Assembly: GCF_904528075.1 (NCBI RefSeq)
Contig: NZ_LR882035.1
Span: forward strand, 1,054,001 to 1,118,000
Direction: 5' to 3'
DNA from: Agreia sp. COWG
GTDB lineage: Bacteria; Actinomycetota; Actinomycetes; Actinomycetales; Microbacteriaceae
DNA: 64,000 bases
Of the stretch, positions 49,261-59,606 are shown piece by piece (the first letter of the stretch is position 1; the number at the start of each line of letters is the position of its first letter). The position numbers and the translations under genes were made by a program. The notes under the pieces are model-generated. The model searched no databases, was not told where the DNA came from, and saw only the letters and a list, made by a program, of their open reading frames with translations.

Positions 49261-51474
49261 CTAGCGGCGCGGCTTCAGATAGAGCGCCGCGAGGGGCGGC
49301 AGCGTCAATTCAACCGATGCGGGACGACCCGACCACGGAACGTTCTCGGCCTCGACTGCGCCGAAGTTGCCGACACCCGAGCCGCCGAATTCCAGGGCGT
49401 CCGTGTTGATCAGCTCGTCCCACGTGCCGCTGAACGGCAGTCCGACGCGGTACGGCCCGACGGGAGCGCCCGAGAAGTTCATCAGCACCACGATGGGGTT
49501 GCCCTGGCTGTCCCAGCGCATGAACGACACGAGGTTCTGGTTCGACGATCCGCCGTCAATGAACTCGAAGCCGCTGGCATCGCTGTCGCGCTCCCAGAGG
49601 GCGGGGTTCTCGATATAGACACGGTTCAGCTGGCTCACCAGGCCGAAGAGCTGGCGGTGCACCGGCTGGTCGAGGATCCACCAGTCGAGGCCTCGTTCCT
49701 CAGACCACTCCGACGGCTGGCCGAACTCCTGCCCCATGAAGAGCAGCTGCTTGCCAGGGTGTGCCCACATGAAACCGAGGTAGGCGCGCATGTTGGCGAG
49801 CTTCTGCCAGTGGTCGCCCGGCATCTTGTGCAACAGCGAGCCCTTGCCGTGCACGACCTCGTCGTGACTGATCGGCAGGATGAAGTTCTCGCTGAACGCG
49901 TAGACGAACGAGAACGTGATCTCGCCGTGGTGGTGCGCACGGTACAGCGGGTCTGTCTCCATGTATCGGAGGGTGTCGTTCATCCACCCCATGTTCCACT
50001 TCAGTCCGAAGCCGAGGCCTCCCTGCGATGTGGCGCGGGTGACTCCCGGCCAGCTCGTCGACTCCTCGGCGATCATGATGATGCCGGGATAGAGCTTGTA
50101 CGCCGTGGCCGTGGCCTCCTGCAGCAGGCTGATGGCCTCGAGGTTCTCGCGCCCGCCGTACTGATTGGGCAGCCACTCTCCCTCTTTACGGGAGTAGTCG
50201 AGGTAGAGCATGCTCGCCACGGCGTCGACCCGCAGGCCGTCGACGTGGAACTGCTCGAGCCAGTAGAGGGCGTTGGCCACGAGGAAGTTGCGCACCTGCG
50301 AGTCGCCGAAGTTGAACACCAGGGTGCCCCAGTCGGGCTGCTCGCCGCGGCGAGGGTCCGGATGCTCGTACAGCGGCTGCCCGTCGAAGTTCGCCAGCGC
50401 GAACTCGTCTTTGGGAAAGTGTCCTGGGACCCAGTCGACGAGCACGCCGATGTTGGCCTGGTGAAGCCGGTCGATGAGGTAGCGCAGATCGTCGGGGTGA
50501 CCGAAGCGCGAGGTGGGGGCGTAGTACGAGGTGACCTGGTAACCCCACGAGCCACCGAAGGGGTGCTCGGCCAGCGGCATGAACTCCACGTGCGTGAAGC
50601 CGAGCTCCTGCACGTACTCGATGAGCTGGTCGGCCAGTTCGCGGTAGCCGAGGCCAGGCCGCCACGATCCGACGTGCATCTCGTAGACGCTCATGGGGCC
50701 GTTGTGCGGGTCGCTCGAGGCGCGTCGTGACATCCACTCGTCGTCGCCCCAGGCGTGCCCGGACTGTCCGATGACCGAGGCGGTCAGCGGGGGAATCTCG
50801 GTGTAGCGGGCCATCGGGTCTGCGCGGCGAACCCACTCGCCCGACTGGCTGAGCATCTCGAACTTGTAGTTGCTGCCTGGCTCGAGGGCGGGAACGAAGA
50901 GCTCCCACACTCCCGAGCTGCCGAGGCTGCGCAGGGAGTGCCCGACGCCGTTCCACGAGTTGAAGTCACCGATGACGCGTACCGCCTGGGCGTGGGGTGC
51001 CCAGACCGCGAACGAGGTGCCGGCGACGTCGTCGTCGACCGCGCGCCAGCTGCGGTAGTGCGCACCCAGAACGTCCCAGAGGCGCTCGTGGCGACCCTCG
51101 CCGAACAAATGGATGTCGACATCGCCGAGCGTGGGGGAGAAGCGGTAGGGGTCATCCGCCTCCCAGACCGTGTCGTCGTCGTAACGGGCTTCGATCGTGT
51201 AGTCGCTGAGCCCGGTGAGCGTGTATCCCTGCCAGATGCCGCCGTGCAGGTGGGTGAGTTCGGTGCGGGCGCCTGACGCGAGCACCGCTACGACGCTCTT
51301 GGCCAGGGGCCTGAGGGCCCGGATGACCGTGACCCCATCGGCTCCCGCGCCCTCGATGGGGTGCTGGCCGAGCACCCCGTGCGGGTTGTAGTACGACCCG
51401 GCGGCGACCTTCTCGAGCACGTCGGTGGGAACGTCGGGGAGGGAGAGCACTGCTGCTCCGTCGAGGGTGGACAT
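49261..51474 (-). CDS. glgB: 1,4-alpha-glucan branching enzyme
   Basis: GH13 enzyme introducing alpha-1,6 branches into glycogen. 737 residues from ATG 51474 ([20 protein letters not shown]); upstream codons to 51519 overlap glgE. N-terminal CBM48 modules ([33 protein letters not shown]), then the barrel: nucleophile Asp in [16 protein letters not shown], Glu in IMIAEEST, and His-Asp in [16 protein letters not shown]. The start overlaps the glgE stop (ATGA), so glgE-glgB form a coupled pair, as in other GlgE-pathway actinobacteria. Confidence 0.97.
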   Translation of the reverse strand: MSTLDGAAVLSLPDVPTDVLEKVAAGSYYNPHGVLGQHPIEGAGADGVTVIRALRPLAKSVVAVLASGARTELTHLHGGIWQGYTLTGLSDYTIEARYDDDTVWEADDPYRFSPTLGDVDIHLFGEGRHERLWDVLGAHYRSWRAVDDDVAGTSFAVWAPHAQAVRVIGDFNSWNGVGHSLRSLGSSGVWELFVPALEPGSNYKFEMLSQSGEWVRRADPMARYTEIPPLTASVIGQSGHAWGDDEWMSRRASSDPHNGPMSVYEMHVGSWRPGLGYRELADQLIEYVQELGFTHVEFMPLAEHPFGGSWGYQVTSYYAPTSRFGHPDDLRYLIDRLHQANIGVLVDWVPGHFPKDEFALANFDGQPLYEHPDPRRGEQPDWGTLVFNFGDSQVRNFLVANALYWLEQFHVDGLRVDAVASMLYLDYSRKEGEWLPNQYGGRENLEAISLLQEATATAYKLYPGIIMIAEESTSWPGVTRATSQGGLGFGLKWNMGWMNDTLRYMETDPLYRAHHHGEITFSFVYAFSENFILPISHDEVVHGKGSLLHKMPGDHWQKLANMRAYLGFMWAHPGKQLLFMGQEFGQPSEWSEERGLDWWILDQPVHRQLFGLVSQLNRVYIENPALWERDSDASGFEFIDGGSSNQNLVSFMRWDSQGNPIVVLMNFSGAPVGPYRVGLPFSGTWDELINTDALEFGGSGVGNFGAVEAENVPWSGRPASVELTLPPLAALYLKPRR

Positions 51475-53555
51475 CAGTGAGCCGCCTTGTCTGTTGCGTT
51501 CGAGTTCTCTTCGGGCCACACGCCATCGATCGGCTCGACATGAAGGATGTGCACGGGCTCGGTGAAGGCGTCGAGCCGCACGAAGTTGTTGGCGACGCCC
51601 CAGATCCAGCTTGCGCCGGTGATGAGGTCGGTCACACGGAACTGCTCCGTATCGGGCAGGCCGAACTTCGACACGTCGAAGTGCACGCTGGATTCGCGAA
51701 CCGAGTGGGGATCGACGTTGGCCACGACGAGGATGGCGTCGGGGGTACCGCTCGCGGTGAATTCCCCGGCGATGAACTTGCTGTAGACGAGGATCGAGTC
51801 GTCGTCGCTCCAGTGCAACTCGAGGTTGCGCAGTTGCCGCAGGGCGGGGTGCTCACGACGGGTCGCGTTCAACCTGGTGATGTACGGGGCGATTGACTGG
51901 CCGGTCTGCTCGGCTAGCTCGAAGTCACGCGGGCGATACTCGAACTTCTCGTTGTCGATGTTCTCTTCGGCGCCCGGGCGGGCGACGTTCTCGACGAGCT
52001 CGTAGCCCGAGTACATGGCCCAGGTGGGGGCCGCGGTCGCCGCGATGGCGGCACGGATCTTGTATGCCGCCTGTCCGCCGAACTGCAGGTACTGAGTGAG
52101 GATGTCGGGGGTGTTCACCCACAGGTTCGGCCGGAAGAAGCTGTCGGTCGTGTGGGCGAGGCCGTAGAGGAACTCCTCGAGTTCCTCTTTCGTGTTTCGC
52201 CACGTGAAGTACGTGTACGACTGCTGGTAGCCGACCTTCGCCAGTCCCTGCATCATGGCCGGCCTGGTGAACGCCTCGGCCAGAAAGACGACCTCGGGGT
52301 ACTCCGCATTGATCGTGTGGATGACGTACTCCCAGAAGTCCAGCGGCTTCGTGTGCGGGTTGTCGACGCGGAAGATGCGCACCCCGAGCTTGATCCAGTA
52401 GCGCAAGAGGCGCAGCGTCTCGGCGCGGATGCCGGCGGGGTCGTTGTCGAAGTTGATCGGATAGATGTCCTGGTACTTCTTGGGCGGGTTCTCGGCGTAC
52501 GCGATCGTGCCGTCGGGCAGGGTCGTGAACCATTCCGGATGCTCGGTCACCCACGGGTGGTCGGGCGAGGCCTGCAGCGCGAAGTCGAGCGCGACCTCGA
52601 GACCCGCCTTCTTCGCCGCCTTCAGAAAGAAGGTGAAGTCGGCGACCGTACCGAGGTCGGGATGGATGGCGTCGTGTCCGCCGGCCGCACCGCCGATGGC
52701 CCAGGGCGACCCCGGGTCGAAAGGACCGGCATCCAGCGTGTTGTTCGGGCCCTTGCGGAAGTTCTTGCCGATGGGGTGGATGGGTGGCATGTACAGCACG
52801 TCGAAGCCCATGGCCGCGACGGCCGGGAGACGGGTTGCTGCGGTGCGGAACGTTCCGCTGGCCCACGAGCCGTCGTCGTTCTTCGTCGCACCGATGGAAC
52901 GGGGGAAGAACTCGTACCACGAGCCGGATCCGGCCCTCTCGCGCTCGACGGTGACCTGCCGCCACTCGGAGTAGGTGGTCAGGCTCTCGAACGGCCGCGC
53001 CGCCAATGCCTCGAGCACGGGTCCACTCGTCGCTGCAGCCAAACGATCCAGCGGATCGAGGGCGCCGTCGCCGAGCGTGTTGGCGACCTTTCCGAACAAG
53101 ACGCGCTGGGCATCCGGCCTCGTGGCGTCGACGCGGCCGGCCTCGAAGAGCTCGCGGCCGATGGCCAGCGTCACGTCGACGTCGAGGCCCGCCGGAAGCT
53201 TGATCGCGGCAGTGTGCTCCCACGTGGCGAAGTCGTCGGCGTAGGCCCGGATGCGGAAGCGCCAGTTTCCCGGCTCGTCGAGGCGCTCGAGCGCACCGAA
53301 GCGGTCGGTGCCCGGCTCGAGGGCCGTGAGCAGCCGTTCGCTCTTCTGGCCAGACGGGCCCTCGACCTCGACGCGCGAACCGACCGCGTCGTGGCCCTCG
53401 CGGAAGACGACGGCCCCGAAGGGGACCACCTCGCCCGCATAGGCCTTGGGGAGCCATCGTTGGCCGGGAACGCTGGGAAAGATATCGAGGATGGGAATGC
53501 GACCGAGCCCTGAGTCGGGAAGGGCCGGCTGCTTGGTTGATTGCGTCTTTGCCAC
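51474..53555 (-). CDS. glgE: Alpha-1,4-glucan:maltose-1-phosphate maltosyltransferase GlgE
   Basis: GH13_3 enzyme that extends linear alpha-glucan using maltose-1-phosphate. 693 residues, family length. Seen: N-terminal all-beta domain to about 110, [51 protein letters not shown], nucleophile Asp in [17 protein letters not shown], Glu in [10 protein letters not shown], and [13 protein letters not shown] 53555. In this pathway maltose-1-phosphate comes from TreS-Mak (trehalose) or GlgM; neither gene is in the window. Divergent from glgP. Confidence 0.96.
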   Translation of the reverse strand: MAKTQSTKQPALPDSGLGRIPILDIFPSVPGQRWLPKAYAGEVVPFGAVVFREGHDAVGSRVEVEGPSGQKSERLLTALEPGTDRFGALERLDEPGNWRFRIRAYADDFATWEHTAAIKLPAGLDVDVTLAIGRELFEAGRVDATRPDAQRVLFGKVANTLGDGALDPLDRLAAATSGPVLEALAARPFESLTTYSEWRQVTVERERAGSGSWYEFFPRSIGATKNDDGSWASGTFRTAATRLPAVAAMGFDVLYMPPIHPIGKNFRKGPNNTLDAGPFDPGSPWAIGGAAGGHDAIHPDLGTVADFTFFLKAAKKAGLEVALDFALQASPDHPWVTEHPEWFTTLPDGTIAYAENPPKKYQDIYPINFDNDPAGIRAETLRLLRYWIKLGVRIFRVDNPHTKPLDFWEYVIHTINAEYPEVVFLAEAFTRPAMMQGLAKVGYQQSYTYFTWRNTKEELEEFLYGLAHTTDSFFRPNLWVNTPDILTQYLQFGGQAAYKIRAAIAATAAPTWAMYSGYELVENVARPGAEENIDNEKFEYRPRDFELAEQTGQSIAPYITRLNATRREHPALRQLRNLELHWSDDDSILVYSKFIAGEFTASGTPDAILVVANVDPHSVRESSVHFDVSKFGLPDTEQFRVTDLITGASWIWGVANNFVRLDAFTEPVHILHVEPIDGVWPEENSNATDKAAH

Positions 53556-53727
53556 GACTCGACCGTACCAAGAAAGGACAAACGTTCGCGGGGGATTATG
53601 GAAACGGTTCCCGGCCGTTTATGTGGGCTCGCCGCCCCTGTTCTAGGCTGACAAGCGGTGACGACAAGGGCGCCCGCCGCAGTTCGTCCAACCCCCGCGA
53701 TCAGCGCGAGATATGGAGTGTTCCGAC

Positions 53728-56298
53728 GTGAAGGCCATCCGGAGATTCACCGTTCGTTCGGTTCTGCCCGAGAGTCTCGGAGCGGTCGGGGAACTCGCCT
53801 CGAACCTGCGTTGGTCGTGGCACGAGCCGACCCGCCAGCTGTTCTCGCGCATCTCGCCCGACGACTGGCAGGAGACCAAGGGCGACCCGATCGCCCTGCT
53901 CGGGGCGGTCAGTCCCGAGCGGCTCGAGGAGCTCTCGCGCGACGAGGGCTTCGTAGCCTGGGCCAACAGCCTGCGCGACGACCTCAACCGCTACATCGCC
54001 GAGCCCCGCTGGTACCAGTCGCTGGAGGGTGACAAGCCCATGGGCATCGCCTACTTCTCGGCCGAGTTCGGTATCGCGGCCGCGCTTCCGCAGTACTCGG
54101 GCGGCCTCGGCATCCTGGCCGGAGACCATCTGAAAGCCGCGAGCGACCTCGGTCTGCCGCTGACCGGAGTGGGCCTGTTCTATCGCGCCGGCTATTTCAG
54201 CCAGGCCATCTCGCGTGACGGCTGGCAGCAGGAGAGCTACCCGGTACTCGACCCAGACGGGTTGCCCCTCACCGTTCTGCGCCTGGCCGACGGCTCCGCC
54301 GCGCACGTGGCGCTGGCTCTGCCCGACGGTCGAGCTCTCTTCGCCCGCGTGTGGCAGGCGACGGTCGGCCGGGTGCGTCTGCTGCTGCTCGACACAGACA
54401 TCCCCGAGAACGCCGAAGACCTGCGCGGGGTGACCGATCGGCTTTACGGCGGGGGCGGAGAACACCGCCTGCTGCAGGAGCTGCTGCTCGGCATCGGCGG
54501 AGTGAGGGCGCTGAAGCTCGCGGCCGAGCTGCGCGACGTGCCGGAGCCAGAGGTGTTCCATGCGAACGAGGGCCACGCCGGCTTCCAGGGCCTCGAGCGC
54601 ATCTCCCGACTCATCGGCGACGGCTTGTCGTTCGACGAGGCGCTGCAGGTCGTGCGGGCCGGAACGGTCTTCACGACCCACACTCCGGTGCCCGCGGGCA
54701 TCGACCGCTTCGAGCGCACCCTCATCGAGAAGTACTTCGGCACGGATCTGCTTCCCGGCCTCGAGGTGAGCGACATCGTGCGCCTGGGCGCCGAAGACTA
54801 CGACGGCGGCTCGCCCGACGTATTCAACATGGCGGTGATGGGGTTACGGCTCGCGGCGCGCGCCAACGGAGTCTCGAAGCTGCACGGCGACGTGAGCCGG
54901 GGCATGTTCCAAGGGCTGTGGAAGGGCTTCGATCAAGACGACGTTCCCATCACCTCGGTGACGAACGGCGTGCACGCGGCCACGTGGACGGACCCGCTGC
55001 TCAAGGAGCTGGCGTCGTCGAAGCTGGGCGCATCCGATACGACGAGTGCCGACTGGACGAGCCCCGATGTCTCGGACAGTGACCTCTGGGCGGTGCGCGG
55101 CGATATGCGCCGCCAGCTCGTGCACGACGCGCGCCGACGCGTCACCGAGGCGTTCACCGAGCAGAACCCGGGTTCGATCGCGCCCGCCTGGTACCAGACG
55201 CTGCTCGATCCGAACGTGCTGACGATCGGCTTCGCGCGTCGCGTGCCCACCTACAAGCGACTCACCCTGATGCTGCACGACCCCGCGCGGCTCAAATCGA
55301 TCCTGCTCAACCCGCAGCGGCCCATCCAGCTCGTCATCGCGGGCAAGTCGCATCCGGCCGACGAGGAGGGCAAGCGCCTGATCCAGAAGCTCGTGCAGTT
55401 CGCCTCCGACCCCGAGGTGCGGCACCGCATCGTGTTCCTGCCGAACTACGACATCGGCATGGCGCAGCTGCTGTATCCGGGCACCGACGTGTGGCTCAAC
55501 AACCCGCTGCGCCCGCTCGAAGCGTGCGGAACATCCGGCATGAAGTCGGCGCTGAACGGCGGGCTGAACCTGTCGATTCTCGACGGCTGGTGGAACGAGT
55601 ACTACGACGGAGAGAACGGCTGGGCCATTCCGACGGCCGACGGAGCGAGCACGCCCGAGGAGCGCGATGCGATCGAGGCGGGCGCGCTCTACGACCTGAT
55701 GGAGCACCAGGTGGCGACGCGCTTCTACGAGCGTGATGCCGACGGCATCCCCACTCGCTGGATGGCGTCGGTGCGGCACACGCTGGCCACGCTGTCTCCC
55801 GGGCTCAGCGCCGAGCGCATGGTGCGGGAATACACCGAGAGACTCTACGTGAAGGCGGCCGAGTCGGAACGCGTCATGAACGCTCGAGACCACGAGGCAG
55901 CACGCGAGCTGTCGGGCTGGAAGCTTTCACTGGCCGAGCGCTGGCCGGCCGTGCACGTTGTGCACGTCGAGTCGGGCGGGCTCGACGACACGCCCCAGGT
56001 GGGCGACTCGCTGCACCTTCGGGCGCAGGTTCAGCTGGGCGGCATCAGCCCCGACGACGTGGCTGTCGAGGTCGTCTACGGCCAGGCCTCGGCCGGCGAC
56101 GAGTTGCGCGACGTGTCGAGTTTCGCACTGGATCCGGCAGCCGAGCTGGGCACGCCGGATGCCTCGGGCATCGTTCTCTTCGCCGGCACGCTCGCCCTCT
56201 CCCGCGCGGGAGCGTTCGGCTACACGGTGCGCGTCGTTCCGAAGCACGCCAACCTCGCCTCCCCGGCCGAGCTCGGCCTCATAGCGACCGCCCAGTAG
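53728..56298 (+). CDS. glgP: Alpha-glucan phosphorylase (GT35)
   Basis: Releases glucose-1-phosphate from glycogen or maltodextrin; pyridoxal-phosphate dependent. 856 residues from GTG 53728 (GGAG 9 nt upstream); ATG 53713 is an alternative. N-terminal DUF3417 segment LPESLGAVGELASNLRWSW, then YFSAEFGIAAALPQYSGGLG, VFHANEGHAGFQGLERI, FTTHTPVPAGIDRF, TSVTNGVHAATWTDP and the cofactor lysine in EACGTSGMKSALNGGLNLSI. This is the archaeal/actinobacterial class rather than E. coli GlgP. Divergent from glgE, convergent with glgX. Confidence 0.95.
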   Translation: MKAIRRFTVRSVLPESLGAVGELASNLRWSWHEPTRQLFSRISPDDWQETKGDPIALLGAVSPERLEELSRDEGFVAWANSLRDDLNRYIAEPRWYQSLEGDKPMGIAYFSAEFGIAAALPQYSGGLGILAGDHLKAASDLGLPLTGVGLFYRAGYFSQAISRDGWQQESYPVLDPDGLPLTVLRLADGSAAHVALALPDGRALFARVWQATVGRVRLLLLDTDIPENAEDLRGVTDRLYGGGGEHRLLQELLLGIGGVRALKLAAELRDVPEPEVFHANEGHAGFQGLERISRLIGDGLSFDEALQVVRAGTVFTTHTPVPAGIDRFERTLIEKYFGTDLLPGLEVSDIVRLGAEDYDGGSPDVFNMAVMGLRLAARANGVSKLHGDVSRGMFQGLWKGFDQDDVPITSVTNGVHAATWTDPLLKELASSKLGASDTTSADWTSPDVSDSDLWAVRGDMRRQLVHDARRRVTEAFTEQNPGSIAPAWYQTLLDPNVLTIGFARRVPTYKRLTLMLHDPARLKSILLNPQRPIQLVIAGKSHPADEEGKRLIQKLVQFASDPEVRHRIVFLPNYDIGMAQLLYPGTDVWLNNPLRPLEACGTSGMKSALNGGLNLSILDGWWNEYYDGENGWAIPTADGASTPEERDAIEAGALYDLMEHQVATRFYERDADGIPTRWMASVRHTLATLSPGLSAERMVREYTERLYVKAAESERVMNARDHEAARELSGWKLSLAERWPAVHVVHVESGGLDDTPQVGDSLHLRAQVQLGGISPDDVAVEVVYGQASAGDELRDVSSFALDPAAELGTPDASGIVLFAGTLALSRAGAFGYTVRVVPKHANLASPAELGLIATAQ

Positions 56299-56301
56299 AC
56301 G

Positions 56302-58350
56302 TCAGTTCGCGCGGAAGAGGCGCAGGCTCGATGGGGCCATCTCGAGCGCGGTGCCCGGAGGATAGGTCGGGCCCTCCTCGGGGTGGGGTGCGTCCTCTCC
56401 CGAGTTCCACAGCTCGGTGTAGGAGACGACGCCGTGGTGCACGGGCAGCGTCACGGTGACCGGAGCCTCGATGCCATGGATGACGAGCAGGATTCGGTTG
56501 AACGCCTCGTGCTCCGGCGTCGAGGCGGCCAGATACTGCAGGGTGCGATTCTCGGGGGAGTTCCAGTCGTAGACCGACATCGACGATCCGTCGGCGTCGT
56601 ACCAGTCCATCTGGCTGGCCCCCGGGGTCGTCTCGCCGAAGATGCCGAAGCGCACCGGACGCAACGCCGGGTTCTCGCGCCGCAACCGCAGCAGATGCTG
56701 CGTCGTCTTCCAGTGGTCCTTCTGCCAGCGTCGCCTATCCCAGCTCAGCCAGGTGAGCTCGCTGTCGTGGCAGTATGCGTTGTTGTTGCCCTTCTGGCTG
56801 CGGCCGAACTCGTCGCCCGCGGTGATCATCGGCACGCCGGCCGAGAGCAGCAGGGTTCCCATGAGGTTGCGCATGGCACGGCGCCGGGCCGCCTCGATCG
56901 GCCTCGACGAGGTGGGCCCCTCGATGCCGTGGTTGAACGACGTGTTGTCGTTGCTCCCGTCGCGGTTGGACTCGCCATTGCCCACGTTGTGCTTCGTGTC
57001 GTAGGCCGTGAGGTCGGCCATGGTGAAGCCGTCGTGGGCGGTGACGAAGTTCACCGACGAGAGTGGGCCGCGGTGCTGCGCGAAGGTGTTCGACGATCCC
57101 GCGAGTCGGGTGGCGAGCATGCCGACCCCGTCGCCCGGATCGCCGTGTTCGCGAATCGAGCGGGTGTCCCGCAGCCAGAACTTGCGCATGCGGTCGCGGT
57201 AGCGGTCGTTCCACTCCGACCACCCGTCGGGAAAGTTTCCCGTCTGCCACCCGCCCATGCCCACGTCCCAGGGCTCGGCGATCATCTTCACGCCGGCCAA
57301 CTCGGGGTCTGTCACGATCTGGGTGAGAAGCGGATGCTCGGGGTCGTAATAGTGGTCGGCGTTGCGTCCGAGGGTGGCGGCGAGATCGAACCGGAATCCG
57401 TCGATCTGCACCTCGTTGGCCCAGTAGCGCAGGGAGTCCATGATGAGCCGCGACGCGGCCGGGGTCGCGGTGTTGACGCTGTTGCCGCATCCGGTCACGT
57501 CGATGTAGGTGCCGTTCGCCGTCTGCCGGTAGTAGCCGGCGTTGTCGAGGCCACGCAGGCTGGTCGTCGGTCCGTCGGGACCCTCCTCCGCGGTGTGGTT
57601 GTAGACCACGTCGAGCAGCACCTCGATGCCGGCCTCGTGCAGCAGTCGCACCATGCCCTTGAATTCCCGCAGGTTTGCAGAAGGGCCCGCGGCCTGCGCC
57701 GACTTCGACGCGTAGAGCGCGTGCGGGCTGAAGAAGCCGAGGGTGTTGTACCCCCAGTAATTGCGGAGGCCCTGCTTGACGAGTCGCTGCTCCGACACGA
57801 ACGACTGCACGGGTAGCAGCTGAACGGCCGTGACGCCGAGATTCTTCAGGTATCCGATGGTGCTCTCGTGCGCGAGTCCGGCGTAGCTTCCCCGCAGATG
57901 CTCCGGCATGCGCGGATTGAGGGCGGAGAGCCCCTTGAGGTGAGCCTCGTAGATCACGGAGTGATCCAGCGGGGTGTTGGGCTTCGAGACGCCGCCCCAG
58001 TCGAAGCTCTCGTCGACGACGGTCGAGCGGAACGACTCCGAGCCGAGGCGCTGGATACCCTTGGCGTACGGATCGAGGAGCAACCTGGTGGGGTCGAAAC
58101 GGTGCGTGGGCCCCTGCGGGCCGGATGCGCGGAGGCTGTAGCGACGGCCGGGAACCAGTTCGCGGGTGCGGCCGAACCAGACCCCGTGGCGGTCGCGGCT
58201 GAGGTCGATCGTCTTGACGATCCAGTTCGCATCCTTGTCGTCGAAGATGCACAGCTCGATACGCTCCGCGTGCTGCGACCAGACGCGGATCTCGCCTCCG
58301 TGCGGGGTGAGGCGAACGCCCATATGGGCGAGGGGATCGGCGACAGTCAT
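56302..58350 (-). CDS. glgX: Glycogen debranching enzyme GlgX
   Basis: GH13_11 isoamylase-type enzyme cutting alpha-1,6 branches after phosphorylase has trimmed the chains. 682 residues. CBM48 start (GVRLTPHGGEIRVWSQHAER), IYEAHLKGLSALNPRMPEHL, LLDVVYNHTAEEGPDGPTTS, nucleophile Asp in GFRFDLAATLGRN, Glu in KMIAEPWDVGMGG, and NFVTAHDGFTMADL, DEFGRSQKGNNNAYCHD. ATG 58350. Three bp separate its stop from that of glgP: the two degradation genes face each other. Confidence 0.95.
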   Translation of the reverse strand: MTVADPLAHMGVRLTPHGGEIRVWSQHAERIELCIFDDKDANWIVKTIDLSRDRHGVWFGRTRELVPGRRYSLRASGPQGPTHRFDPTRLLLDPYAKGIQRLGSESFRSTVVDESFDWGGVSKPNTPLDHSVIYEAHLKGLSALNPRMPEHLRGSYAGLAHESTIGYLKNLGVTAVQLLPVQSFVSEQRLVKQGLRNYWGYNTLGFFSPHALYASKSAQAAGPSANLREFKGMVRLLHEAGIEVLLDVVYNHTAEEGPDGPTTSLRGLDNAGYYRQTANGTYIDVTGCGNSVNTATPAASRLIMDSLRYWANEVQIDGFRFDLAATLGRNADHYYDPEHPLLTQIVTDPELAGVKMIAEPWDVGMGGWQTGNFPDGWSEWNDRYRDRMRKFWLRDTRSIREHGDPGDGVGMLATRLAGSSNTFAQHRGPLSSVNFVTAHDGFTMADLTAYDTKHNVGNGESNRDGSNDNTSFNHGIEGPTSSRPIEAARRRAMRNLMGTLLLSAGVPMITAGDEFGRSQKGNNNAYCHDSELTWLSWDRRRWQKDHWKTTQHLLRLRRENPALRPVRFGIFGETTPGASQMDWYDADGSSMSVYDWNSPENRTLQYLAASTPEHEAFNRILLVIHGIEAPVTVTLPVHHGVVSYTELWNSGEDAPHPEEGPTYPPGTALEMAPSSLRLFRAN

Positions 58351-58403
58351 GCGTCTTAGAGTAGTGATTGCAGCATGTCGATCAGATCACAAAGGACCAC
58401 CCT

Positions 58404-59600
58404 GTGCCCGTCTACCTGGACCACGCGGCGACCACGCCGATGCTTCCCGACGCGCTCGCGGCCTACGTCGAGGCGCTCGGCGTGGTCGGCAACCCCGCCT
58501 CGATCCACAGCCAGGGTCAGCAGGCGCGGCGCATGCTCGAGGAAGCGCGCGAGAACATCGCAGCGAGTGTCGGCGCAGATTCCGTCGAGGTCGTGCTCAC
58601 CTCTGGCGGCACCGAGGCGGTCAACCTCGGGGTGAAAGGCCTGTTCTGGAAGCGGCAGGAGGGGCATCCGCGCCCGCGCATCCTGGTTCCCGGCGGTGAG
58701 CACCACGCCACCATCGATGCGGTCGACTGGCTGGCATCGCACGACGGCGCCGACATCGAGTGGTTGCCGATCGATGAGAACGGCCGACTGCATCCGGCCA
58801 CCCTGCGGGAAGCCCTCGAGCGCGAATCGGATTCGATCGCTCTCGTGACGTTCCTGTGGGCGAACAACGAGGTCGGCACCATCCAGCCCGTCGCCGAGCT
58901 CACGGCGGTGGCCTCGGAATTCGGTGTGCCGAGCCACGTCGATGCTGTGTCGGCCTTCGGCTACGTGCTCCTCGACTTTCATGCCTCGGGGGCCGCGGCG
59001 CTCAGCATCTCGGCCCACAAGGTGGGCGGCCCCGTCGGAGTCGGAGCCCTACTTCTGGCCCGCTCGGCCGAGGTTGTTCCCCTCTTTCACGGAGGCAGCC
59101 AGCAGCGCGGTCGAAGCGGCACCCAAGACGTGGCGGGGGCGGTCTCGTTCGGCGTGGCCGCAACTCGCGCCGCCGCCGAGGTGGCCGAGCACGCTGCATC
59201 GCTCTCGGTGCTGCGCGATCGGCTCGTCGACGGGGTGCGCGCCGCGGTTCCCGAGGCCGTCCTGCGGGGCGATCCGGATGCCGAGGGCCGGCTTCCCGGC
59301 AACGCCCACTTCACCTTCCCCGGCTGCGAGGGCGACTCCCTTCTCTTTCTGCTCGATGTGGCCGGACTCTCGGTCTCCACCGGCTCCGCGTGCCAGGCCG
59401 GCGTGCCCGAGGCTTCCCACGTGCTCACCGCCATGGGCCTGTCAGAGGCTGACGCCAGGGGCGCCCTGCGCATGACACTCGGCCACGGCACGACCTCCGG
59501 CGATGTCGACGCCGTGATCGCCGCCCTGCCCTCTGCCTTCGCGCAGGCACGGAAGGCCGGTCTCAGCGACAGGGTCGTTCCCCTCGGCCACGCCCGCTGA
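58404..59600 (+). CDS. Cysteine desulfurase (IscS/NifS type)
   Basis: PLP enzyme that takes sulfur from cysteine. 398 residues from GTG 58404 with AAAGGA upstream; ATG 58368 is possible but atypical. Seen: VYLDHAATTPMLPDAL, LTSGGTEAVNLGVKG, GGEHHATIDAVDWL, NNEVGTIQPV, the cofactor lysine in SISAHKVGGPVGVGAL, and the active cysteine in SVSTGSACQAGVPEASHVLT. In relatives mnmA follows directly and receives the sulfur for 2-thiouridine in tRNA; here mnmA is 4.2 kb away with stress genes between. Sulfur delivery to tRNA is the likely main role. Confidence 0.93.
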   Translation: MPVYLDHAATTPMLPDALAAYVEALGVVGNPASIHSQGQQARRMLEEARENIAASVGADSVEVVLTSGGTEAVNLGVKGLFWKRQEGHPRPRILVPGGEHHATIDAVDWLASHDGADIEWLPIDENGRLHPATLREALERESDSIALVTFLWANNEVGTIQPVAELTAVASEFGVPSHVDAVSAFGYVLLDFHASGAAALSISAHKVGGPVGVGALLLARSAEVVPLFHGGSQQRGRSGTQDVAGAVSFGVAATRAAAEVAEHAASLSVLRDRLVDGVRAAVPEAVLRGDPDAEGRLPGNAHFTFPGCEGDSLLFLLDVAGLSVSTGSACQAGVPEASHVLTAMGLSEADARGALRMTLGHGTTSGDVDAVIAALPSAFAQARKAGLSDRVVPLGHAR

Positions 59601-59606
59601 CTCGCC

